Source of the DNA: Methanobacteriota archaeon
GTDB taxonomy: Archaea > Thermoplasmatota > Poseidoniia > Poseidoniales > Thalassarchaeaceae
Length of the DNA stretch: 20,557 nucleotides
NCBI GenBank assembly: GCA_002725475.1
Contig: PBPH01000009.1
Coordinates: 18,465-39,021 of the forward strand
Reading direction: 5' to 3'
The position numbers and the translations under genes are program-made. Positions 14,883 through 20,557 of this stretch are shown in pieces (position 1 is the stretch's first letter; every line of letters starts with the position of its first letter). The notes under the pieces are model-generated. The model saw nothing but the letters and a program-made list of their open reading frames with translations, searched no databases and was not told where the DNA came from.

Positions 14883-15218
14883 TCACCTCCATGTAGATCT
14901 TTTTGCTCTATTATTAGCAATCCCTGGCAATCCCATTGCTGTTAGTCGATGGTCCTGCGCCCAAGCACTACCTAGTTGCCTCCCAATTGTTGATTTTAAA
15001 TTAGAATCTTCTACAGAAATAGAAATCACGGCCATAACCGCAGCCAATTTTCTAATCTTTGAGCGCAATTCAGATTCATCTGAAATAGCATCTTTCTTAA
15101 CTATAATATTTGATAATTCCAAATTATTTGGAGTTTCAAAATCTTCAATTTCAGAAATAGGCCCCCTTGCAGTCTGCAGAATCTTATTCAGATTATTGCT
15201 GTAAGACTCTTCATCCAT
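14883..15218 (-). CDS. Small accessory subunit of acyl-CoA carboxylase (putative)
   Basis: 111 residues, sitting between the carboxyltransferase and biotin carrier genes. ATG 15218 has GAGGTGA five bases upstream. The middle contains an apolar helix 'KIRKLAAVMAVISISVED', and the C-terminal part reads 'SAWAQDHRLTAMGLPG'. This 'helix then W...R...M' layout is reminiscent of the small, poorly conserved subunits found in the same gene position in other carboxylase and decarboxylase operons (such as PccX of haloarchaea or OAD-gamma-like tails), but there is no firm sequence match by eye. It is probably needed for assembly or activity of the complex. The N-terminal 50 residues are acidic and likely flexible. 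Both its start and its stop are fused to Shine-Dalgarno sites, so it is locked into the operon. Confidence 0.75.
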   Translation of the reverse strand: MDEESYSNNLNKILQTARGPISEIEDFETPNNLELSNIIVKKDAISDESELRSKIRKLAAVMAVISISVEDSNLKSTIGRQLGSAWAQDHRLTAMGLPGIANNRAKRSTWR

Positions 15219-15227
15219 GTTTTCACC

Positions 15228-16781
15228 TCACAATGGAATATTTCCATGCTTTCTAGCGGGCCTATCTTCTTGTTTTTCCAGTAACATTTTTAGTGCCTTA
15301 CAAAGTTTTTCTCGAGTCTCTCTTGGCTCGATAACATCATCCAAATAACCGAGGGCTGCTGCTTTGTATGGGTTAGCAAAAAGTTCACCATATTCCTCAA
15401 CTAATCTTTCCCGTTCTTCTTCAGGGTTTCTTGAATTTTTAATTCTATTTCTGTGAATAATCTGAACTGCTCCATCTGCTCCCATTACAGCAAGTTGAGC
15501 AGTTGGCCATGCGATATTATAGTCGCCTCTGATGTGTTTTGAGCACATTACATCGTAAGCACCACCGTAAGCCTTGCGCATAACTACAGTCATTTTTGGG
15601 ACAGTGGATTCCGAGTATGCATAGAGAAGTTTGGCTCCGTGACGTATTATTCCACCCCATTCTTGATTAGCGCCAGGAAGAAATCCAGGAACATCTACAA
15701 GAGTCAACAATGGGATGTTAAAAGCGTCACAGAATCGAATAAATCTAGCTGCCTTTACTGATGCATCGATATCTAGGCAACCAGCTAAGAAATTAGGTTG
15801 ATTACCAATTATTCCAACAGTATGGCCATCCAATCGCCCATAACCAACAACTATGTTTCTAGCAAAATCACCTTGGACTTCCAAAAATGCACCATCATCA
15901 ATAATCTCAGAAATTACCTCGATTACGTCATATGGTTTTTGTGAATCTTCTGGAACGATTTCTTGTAGTTTTTCACATTTTCTTTCAGCACTATCCCTTG
16001 TGGATTTATTGGGTGTAGTTTCCAAATTGTTTTGTGGAATGTGGGATACCAATTCTCTAGCAATTTCTAGTGCTTCTTCATCATCGTTAGCGGTGAAATG
16101 TGTGACTCCAGACATCGATGCGTGAGTTCCAGCTCCCCCTAGTTCTTCAAAAGTAACCTCTTCATTGGTCACGGTCTTGATTACCTCTGGTCCAGTGATA
16201 AACATGTGCGCAGTTTTGTTAACCATGATCACAAAATCTGTAATTGCTGGACTATAAACAGCACCACCTGCACAAGGACCCATGATTATGCTTATCTGAG
16301 GGATTACTCCACTTGCTCTAACATTCCTGAAGAAAATTTCAGCATAGGAACCGAGACTAGCCACGCCCTCTTGAATCCGTGCTCCACCACTATCGTTTAG
16401 TCCAATTACAGGAGCCCCAGTTTTCATTGCCATATCAAGAACCTTACAGATTTTCAATCCATGCATTTCTCCAAGGCTGCCGCCATAAACTGTAAAATCC
16501 TGTGCAAAACAGTAAATTGGCCTTCCATCAATTGTGCCGTGGCCAGTTACCACCCCATCACCAGGTATGACATTATCATCCATTCCAAAATCTCTGCAAC
16601 GATGCTCCACTAAGGAATCAAGTTCCTGGAATGAATCGTCATCAAGTAAAGTCTCTAACCTTTCTCGTGCAGTTAACTTGCCTTTTGCATGTTGTGTATC
16701 AACTCGTTGAGCCCCTCCACCAGCCTCTGCGATGGCCTTTCTACGTCGCAAATCGCCTATCCTTTCCTCGGTCGTTTCCAT
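15228..16781 (-). CDS. pccB: Propionyl-CoA (acyl-CoA) carboxylase carboxyltransferase beta subunit
   Basis: 517 residues from ATG 16781, the usual PccB length; an in-frame TTG at 16814 would add 11 residues. Two crotonase-like halves are seen. The N-terminal half has 'GGGAQRVDTQHAKGKLTARER', 'SGGARIQEGV' and the oxyanion-hole segment 'GPCAGGAVYSPAITDF' (about 168-183). The C-terminal half has 'VDVPGFLPGANQEWGGIIRH' and 'KAYGGAYDVMCSKHI'. The Asp in 'GGAYDVM' (residue 410) matches the position reported to favour propionyl-CoA over acetyl-CoA in Streptomyces PccB (D422), which supports propionyl-CoA as substrate. The enzyme moves the carboxyl group from biotin to propionyl-CoA, giving methylmalonyl-CoA. 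It is first in its operon and divergent from the mutase B12 subunit that handles its product. Confidence 0.93.
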   Translation of the reverse strand: METTEERIGDLRRRKAIAEAGGGAQRVDTQHAKGKLTARERLETLLDDDSFQELDSLVEHRCRDFGMDDNVIPGDGVVTGHGTIDGRPIYCFAQDFTVYGGSLGEMHGLKICKVLDMAMKTGAPVIGLNDSGGARIQEGVASLGSYAEIFFRNVRASGVIPQISIIMGPCAGGAVYSPAITDFVIMVNKTAHMFITGPEVIKTVTNEEVTFEELGGAGTHASMSGVTHFTANDDEEALEIARELVSHIPQNNLETTPNKSTRDSAERKCEKLQEIVPEDSQKPYDVIEVISEIIDDGAFLEVQGDFARNIVVGYGRLDGHTVGIIGNQPNFLAGCLDIDASVKAARFIRFCDAFNIPLLTLVDVPGFLPGANQEWGGIIRHGAKLLYAYSESTVPKMTVVMRKAYGGAYDVMCSKHIRGDYNIAWPTAQLAVMGADGAVQIIHRNRIKNSRNPEEERERLVEEYGELFANPYKAAALGYLDDVIEPRETREKLCKALKMLLEKQEDRPARKHGNIPL

Positions 16782-16905
16782 TCCGCTCAATTCGCAGGTA
16801 ACAACACTCGCCAATAGACTATGCGGCTAATGGTTGCCCTGATTGTATCAGATTATGGGTCGCTGAATTAAAGGGGGGCATCACTTCGTCAACTTGAGGG
16901 CTGCC
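16782..16905. promoter_or_regulatory. Divergent promoter region of carboxylase and mutase operons
   Basis: 124 bases separate the two ATGs. Near the middle is the perfect palindrome CTGAT-TGT-ATCAG (16839-16851), a candidate operator for joint control. A TATA-like GAATTAAAG (about 16864-16872) serves the plus-strand genes, predicting a leader of about 10 bases. For pccB a weaker AGTCTATTGG on the minus strand lies about 40 bases before its ATG. Confidence 0.4.
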
Positions 16906-17352
16906 ATGCGCATTGTAATAGCCAAACCAGGTCTCGATGGACATGATCGAGGTGCAAAGGTTGTCGCGCGTGCCCTTCGTGATGGTGGCCATGAAGTAAT
17001 TTACACGGGTTTACGCAGAACCCCTGAGCAAATTGTAAGGACTGTGTTGGATGAAGATGCTGATCTTCTAGGTCTCTCAAGTTTATCTGGGGCTCATGCC
17101 TTCCTTTTTCCTAGGGTTTGCCAATTATTAATAGAGGCTGATTGTCAAGAAGTGACCGTTTTTGGTGGCGGAATAATCCCTATGGATGAGAGGTCAGAAC
17201 TTTTTGATGTTGGGATGAGGGCTATTTTTGGCCCAGGGACCAAGATGGAGGAAATGACCGATTTCGTTTCTGAAGTAGAAAATAGAATTCATTCAGGTGA
17301 TCCAGTCGGAGTCGGAGAAGGTGGAGATTGGGTTTGGCAAAACGGAGCGTGA
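16906..17352 (+). CDS. Methylmalonyl-CoA mutase, B12-binding (small) subunit
   Basis: 148 residues from ATG 16906, which has GAGGG six bases upstream; TTG 16894 is an alternative. It is a stand-alone cobalamin-binding domain with the D-x-H-x-x-G motif (D11, H13, G16 in 'GLDGHDRG') whose His is the lower ligand of cobalt. Further B12-fold elements are 'HEVIYTGLRRTPEQIV', 'LGLSSLSGAH', 'VFGGGIIP' and 'IFGPGT'. This corresponds to the C-terminal domain of the one-chain mutase; in archaea and some bacteria it is a separate subunit pairing with a roughly 550-residue catalytic chain, which is not in the window. Together they convert (R)-methylmalonyl-CoA to succinyl-CoA. The next gene encodes the chaperone GTPase of this enzyme. 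Confidence 0.93.
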   Translation: MRIVIAKPGLDGHDRGAKVVARALRDGGHEVIYTGLRRTPEQIVRTVLDEDADLLGLSSLSGAHAFLFPRVCQLLIEADCQEVTVFGGGIIPMDERSELFDVGMRAIFGPGTKMEEMTDFVSEVENRIHSGDPVGVGEGGDWVWQNGA

Positions 17353-17356
17353 CCGT

Positions 17357-18238
17357 TTGAATGAAGAACTATTGCAGAAGGCCATGGCTGGTAATAGAAG
17401 AGCCTTGGCAAAACTTCTTTCTGCGGTAGAAGAAGGGGATGTGAATGCTGAAACTCTTGGTTTGAAGAATCATTTAGATGATGGGACAATTATCGGAGTG
17501 ACTGGGGCTCCGGGTGTTGGGAAAAGTTGCCTAATTGAAAAACTTCTTTCCCATTGGTCCAATCAAGGTTTGAAGGTTGGAGTAATTGCTGTTGATCCAT
17601 CATCGCCACTTTCTGGCGGCGCACTTTTGGGTGATCGTATTCGAATGGAATCAGCAGATAGTAATCCAAATGTGTTTGTCCGTTCCTTTGCAACTAGGAA
17701 TCAACCTGGCGGGTTACCAGTTGCTGTAGGTTTGGCTTCAAATCTAATGAGAAATTCAGGTTATGATATCGTTTTAATCGAAACTGTAGGGGCGGGCCAA
17801 GCCGAAATAAGGATAGTATCATTTGCAGACAGAGTGGTTTTGATTGAATCCCCCTCTAGGGGTGACTTAATTCAAGCAGAAAAGGCTGGTATGATGGAGC
17901 TTGCAGATTTGATAATAGTAAACAAATCTGACTTGGAAGGAGCAGAGCGTGCTGCTTCAGAAATTCAAACAGCATTGGAAATTTCAGGAAAACCTCCACC
18001 GGTTCTATTGGCATCTGCGAAAAACGGTGAAGGCATTGAAGAATTCGCCTCTAAACTTAAATCACTCCCAGTAAAGAGCGGGGCAGAAATGGCAAGGGCT
18101 CGTGAAAGACTTTTGGCTGCTTGGGATTCAGCTTTGCTTTCTAGAGATGATATTTCTGATATCATTAATGGCTTGATAAAAGAAGATTCTAACGCTGAGG
18201 ATTGGGTAAAGGAAAATTTGAGGTGGTCTAATGGGTGA
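17357..18238 (+). CDS. meaB: MeaB/ArgK-family GTPase, methylmalonyl-CoA mutase chaperone
   Basis: 293 residues if started at TTG 17357, five bases after the mutase subunit stop codon and ten bases after a GGAG. The frame is open back to GTG 17297, overlapping the previous gene, so the start is uncertain. TTG fits the family's beginning ('NEELLQKAMAGNRRALAKLLS'). Motifs: P-loop GAPGVGKS (50-57), 'DPSSPLSGGALLGDRIRM' (from 80), 'ETVGAGQ' (142-148), NKSD (189-192, usually NKAD) and 'SAKNGEGIEE' as G5. The family protects and reloads the B12 cofactor of methylmalonyl-CoA mutase using GTP. The older name ArgK kinase is a misannotation in the family. The last eight bases overlap the next gene. Confidence 0.92.
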   Translation: MNEELLQKAMAGNRRALAKLLSAVEEGDVNAETLGLKNHLDDGTIIGVTGAPGVGKSCLIEKLLSHWSNQGLKVGVIAVDPSSPLSGGALLGDRIRMESADSNPNVFVRSFATRNQPGGLPVAVGLASNLMRNSGYDIVLIETVGAGQAEIRIVSFADRVVLIESPSRGDLIQAEKAGMMELADLIIVNKSDLEGAERAASEIQTALEISGKPPPVLLASAKNGEGIEEFASKLKSLPVKSGAEMARARERLLAAWDSALLSRDDISDIINGLIKEDSNAEDWVKENLRWSNG

Positions 18239-18881
18239 AGCCATAATCCTAGATGAGGATTCTTACGTGGCTGATCACGTTAAGCATAGTATAGGCGGGA
18301 TGGGTGGTCACATTTTCAGGAGAGTGACCCATTTAAGCATGGTATTCATACCTTGGTTGTATTATTGGCATGGTGAATTTATAGCAGGAATTATTGGATT
18401 AAATCCTAGAGATTTTGTAATTTTAGTCCTTTTCATCTTTGTATTAGCTGAACTGATTAGATTGAAAATAGGTTTTACCATTGTGGGCCAGCGAGAATAT
18501 GAGGCGCATCAATTGAGTGCCCTATTTTGGGGTGTGGTTTCTGTAGCTACTGCCCTCATTTTTTCACCTTTGATAGGGGTAAAGGGGTCAGCATTAGGTT
18601 TCCCGTTAATTTTAGGTTTGGCTATCGGGGATCCTGTAATGGGTGAAACAAGAAGGGCCGATAAAGAGCCAAAAATAGTTTTTATTTCAGGATTGGTTGT
18701 GGTATATATGGCATGGATAATATCTTGGTATCTTATTGGAACACCATTGCTTTTCGCTTTAATAATCCCTCCAATTCAAGTAGCATCGGAATGGCCAAGG
18801 TTGCGTTGGATTGATGATAACGGGACAATGGTTTTATTCCCACTTTTGGTAGTTCTTTTCCTTTCTTTAATAGGTGTGTAA
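18231..18881 (+). CDS. Dolichol/phytol kinase-like integral membrane protein
   Basis: 216 residues with about six to seven membrane helices. ATG 18231 overlaps the GTPase stop by eight bases and has GAGGTGG four bases upstream, a coupled start. Hallmarks of the CTP-dependent polyprenol/diacylglycerol kinase family (dolichol kinase, phytol kinase) are 'FRRVTHLSMVFIP' near the start, 'AELIRLK' (73-79), 'GLAIGDPVMGETRR' (129-142) and, near the end, 'SEWPRLRWIDDNGTM' (186-200), where the acidic residue, P and DDN match the family. The likely reaction is phosphorylation of an isoprenoid or diacylglycerol-like alcohol, in archaea possibly for glycan-carrier or ether-lipid precursor salvage. Why it follows the mutase genes is not obvious; overlap may reflect operon packing. 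Confidence 0.68.
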   Translation: MGEAIILDEDSYVADHVKHSIGGMGGHIFRRVTHLSMVFIPWLYYWHGEFIAGIIGLNPRDFVILVLFIFVLAELIRLKIGFTIVGQREYEAHQLSALFWGVVSVATALIFSPLIGVKGSALGFPLILGLAIGDPVMGETRRADKEPKIVFISGLVVVYMAWIISWYLIGTPLLFALIIPPIQVASEWPRLRWIDDNGTMVLFPLLVVLFLSLIGV

Positions 18882-18949
18882 TGTTTGTCAATATTTTTGA
18901 ATGATTATTTGGGTTATTGTTAATATCCTAATGCTACTCCGAATCTCTG
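18882..18949 (+). promoter_or_regulatory. End of mutase operon and leaderless promoter of small membrane protein
   Basis: Soon after the kinase-like stop codon a T-run (ATATTTTTGA, about 18890-18899) could serve as an archaeal terminator. TTAATAT (18920-18926) is centred about 27 bases before ATG 18950, the distance expected for a leaderless transcript. Confidence 0.4.
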
Positions 18950-19057
18950 ATGACAGACCAGATTTTGCAGGACGATGCCCCCCCACAGAGTCTCTATGTA
19001 TTCGTGTATGCAGTTTCATTAGCAGTGACTTTCGTTATATGTGTGATGTATTGGTAA
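18950..19057 (+). CDS. 35-residue single-helix membrane protein
   Basis: ATG 18950 to TAA 19057 encodes 35 residues. The first 12 are acidic and polar ('MTDQILQDDAPP') and the rest is one membrane helix ('SLYVFVYAVSLAVTFVICVM') ending in YW. The acidic N-terminus suggests it faces outside or the helix lacks the usual positive-inside signal. There is no ribosome site, but TTAATAT 27 bases upstream indicates a leaderless gene, which is the main argument that it is real. Gene finders with a length cut-off would miss it. Size and layout recall small respiratory-complex subunits such as subunit IIa of ba3 oxidase, but there is no sequence evidence for that. It stands between the mutase operon and asparagine synthetase. 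Confidence 0.55.
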   Translation: MTDQILQDDAPPQSLYVFVYAVSLAVTFVICVMYW

Positions 19058-19096
19058 TCTAATACCTGTTTTATTACACGCATTGATAGCGTGTGA

Positions 19097-19126
19097 CGAT
19101 GCCGCAGTTTTGAATGTGTGGCATCG
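19097..19126 (+). promoter_or_regulatory. Hairpin enclosing the asnB start codon
   Basis: CGATGCC (19097-19103) and GGCATCG (19120-19126) are perfect inverted repeats, and the ATG at 19114 lies in the 16-base loop. A TATA-like GTTTTATTAC (19068-19077) suggests the transcript starts just before this hairpin. It could affect initiation; there is no Shine-Dalgarno site. Confidence 0.4.
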
Positions 19127-20557
19127 CGGTAGTTCTCGGTTTGGATGACACCAATCTTGCGAAAAATATGGTGTCAAACATTGCCCATAGAGGGCCTGAT
19201 GGTTTGGGTACTTGGAGTGATGATTTTTGCTCTCTCGGCCATGCGCGACTTTCAATAGTTGATTTGATAGGTTCTAATCAACCAATAGGTTCTGATCATG
19301 GCTGTTGGTTGGTTCAAAATGGAGAAATATACAATTTCAGTAGATTAAGAAAAAAATTCCATTCATATAATTGGCGTACAAAAGGCGATTCCGAAGTAAT
19401 AATTGCAGCACATAAAGCGAATAATCGAATTCAAACCAATCAGCGTGTAGAAAATTCTTCAGTTGTTGGATGGATTAGGAGGACTTCCAATGTAGATGGC
19501 GATGATAATCCTGCACAAAGGCATGTGAGGTGGGTCTCTAAACTAGATGGCATCTGGGGATTTGCTCTATGGGATTCAATGTCTGAAGAATTGATACTTT
19601 GTCGTGATCCTTTGGGAGTCAAACCACTTTTACGAACTATTACGCCATCAGGAGAACTTCTAGTCGCTAGCGAATCAAAGGCTTTCCGTGCACACCCTGA
19701 ATATTTACCGAAAATTGACGATAAAGCTATGCTAGCTCGCTTAGCATTTGAATACCCTCTTGATGAAACCACGTTATTTGAAGGAGTTTCTCAAGTTGCA
19801 CCTGGCACAATTGAAACATGGAGCTTAGATGGTGAAGGGCGAGCAACTCTGACAGGTGTAGCGATTTATTCTCAAGAAAGAGTAACACCACAAATGAGCT
19901 GGGATTCTAAAATTAATGCTCAGCAACTTCTTGACTCATTATGTAATAGTGTTGAAGATCGATTGATGTCAGATGTCCCACTTGGAATAATTCTTTCAGG
20001 CGGATTGGATTCAAGTTTGGTTGCTGGGCTAGCACATAAAGCGGCTGAAATGGCAGGACAACCAGTGCCTGAATGTTGGACTGTAGCAGAAAGTGAGGAT
20101 AACCCTGATTTTATTGCTGCAGAAGAAGTTGCATCGACTCTTGATCTTGGCCACCACACTTCAATAATTGAGGTTGATTCATTTTGGAAAAAGTTACCTT
20201 ATCTTTCATGGCATGGCGAAGATTTAGATATTTCAGTTCTGTTTTTCCAACCACTTTTTGAAAATATGGCATCTGATGTGACTGTTGGTTTATGTGGTCA
20301 AGGAGCTGATGAAATTCATGGGGGTTATCCCCGTTATAGGGATTTGAAGTCACATTCTGAATTGATAATATCACGTCTTTCTTCAAGCCACCACCCGTTT
20401 GCTGAAAATCTTATCAACGGTCTAACTTCCGTTGCTCCGCATGGTGCTGGACAACCTTGGCGTTCTACAAATCATAACCCAAAGAGAGTATTTTCTGATT
20501 TAACCAGTACATTGGAATTTGAAATGAATCATGGTCAATTATCTAATTTCCAACTTA
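19114..20557 (+). CDS. asnB: Asparagine synthetase, glutamine-hydrolysing (3' partial)
   Basis: 481 residues are visible; the gene runs off the window. The N-terminal glutaminase domain starts MCGIAVVLG, with Cys2 as nucleophile once Met1 is removed, then 'HRGPDG' (25-30), 'ARLSIVD', 'QNGEIYN' (68-74) and 'GDSEVI' (91-96). The synthetase domain has the ATP/PPi loop 'LSGGLDSS' (294-301) and 'CGQGADEIHGGYPRY' (394-408). The enzyme makes asparagine from aspartate, ATP and glutamine. Between GDSEVI and 'KLDGIWGFALWD' there are about 28 residues more than usual (101-141), a polar insertion. The ATG immediately before the catalytic Cys fixes the start. Related amidotransferases acting on other substrates (for example in exopolysaccharide or antibiotic clusters) share this layout, so the asparagine assignment is likely but not certain. 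Confidence 0.9.
   Translation, partial: MCGIAVVLGLDDTNLAKNMVSNIAHRGPDGLGTWSDDFCSLGHARLSIVDLIGSNQPIGSDHGCWLVQNGEIYNFSRLRKKFHSYNWRTKGDSEVIIAAHKANNRIQTNQRVENSSVVGWIRRTSNVDGDDNPAQRHVRWVSKLDGIWGFALWDSMSEELILCRDPLGVKPLLRTITPSGELLVASESKAFRAHPEYLPKIDDKAMLARLAFEYPLDETTLFEGVSQVAPGTIETWSLDGEGRATLTGVAIYSQERVTPQMSWDSKINAQQLLDSLCNSVEDRLMSDVPLGIILSGGLDSSLVAGLAHKAAEMAGQPVPECWTVAESEDNPDFIAAEEVASTLDLGHHTSIIEVDSFWKKLPYLSWHGEDLDISVLFFQPLFENMASDVTVGLCGQGADEIHGGYPRYRDLKSHSELIISRLSSSHHPFAENLINGLTSVAPHGAGQPWRSTNHNPKRVFSDLTSTLEFEMNHGQLSNFQL

Noticed and set aside
14879..14920. Longer start of the biotin carrier (TTG 14920)
   Set aside because: It would place the perfect Shine-Dalgarno GGAGGTGA inside the coding region and overlap the previous gene; TTG 14878 fits that site.
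19440..20386. Minus-strand open frames opposite asparagine synthetase
   Set aside because: The plus strand is continuous coding with all family motifs; the antisense translations show no domain.

Overview
The window looks like a piece of a mesophilic planktonic archaeon, most probably a Thermoplasmatota / Marine Group II (Poseidoniales)-type genome. Evidence: an XPD/Rad3-type iron-sulfur helicase; strong GAGGTG Shine-Dalgarno sites mixed with apparently leaderless genes carrying a TATA-like box about 27 bases before ATG; frequent TTG starts; very large secreted proteins with Ig-like, beta-propeller and thrombospondin type 3-like repeats; and bacterial-looking metabolic genes (gdhA, pccB, the B12-binding part of methylmalonyl-CoA mutase) in the same genome. 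This taxonomic call is an inference from content, not from a marker gene. The DNA is moderately AT-rich and densely coding. I see no rRNA, tRNA, insertion sequence or CRISPR array.

Layout. 1-2394 (+): the C-terminal part of a membrane-anchored surface protein with Ig-like repeats and a DUF4129-like cytoplasmic tail. 2418-4985 (-): an XPD-family helicase followed by a small unknown protein. 4986-5297: a gene-free stretch with four hairpins. 5298-6292 (-): a double ribbon-helix-helix regulator and a winged-helix regulator, separated by an AT-rich region with repeated GTARTAC elements at 21-bp spacing. 6332-10300 (+): a small acidic duplicated protein and a 1147-residue surface protein (seven-bladed propeller, about 17 calcium-loop repeats, one membrane helix, Q/Y/G-rich cytoplasmic tail). 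10414-12186 (+): an HD-domain phosphohydrolase and a DUF2752 membrane protein. 12187-12588 (-): a TM2-domain protein. 12787-14148 (+): NADP-type glutamate dehydrogenase.

14164-16781 (-) is an acyl-CoA (propionyl-CoA) carboxylase operon: carboxyltransferase, a small accessory subunit and a biotin carrier protein, then a small zinc-binding protein. Divergent from it, 16906-18881 (+) carries the B12-binding subunit of a split methylmalonyl-CoA mutase, its MeaB/ArgK GTPase chaperone and a dolichol-kinase-like membrane protein. Together the two divergent operons encode much of the route propionyl-CoA -> methylmalonyl-CoA -> succinyl-CoA, used to burn odd-chain fatty acids, branched-chain amino acids and propionate. 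The biotin carboxylase, the epimerase and the large mutase subunit are not in the window. The right end holds an unannotated-looking 35-residue single-helix membrane protein (18950-19057) and the start of an asparagine synthetase (19114 to the window edge) with an unusual insertion.

No obviously new multi-gene system is apparent. The best leads are the regulator region 5670-5860 with its operator-like array (and a matching element at the surface-protein promoter), the hairpin cluster at 5072-5249, the small carboxylase subunit, and the stop codons built into Shine-Dalgarno sites in the carboxylase operon.
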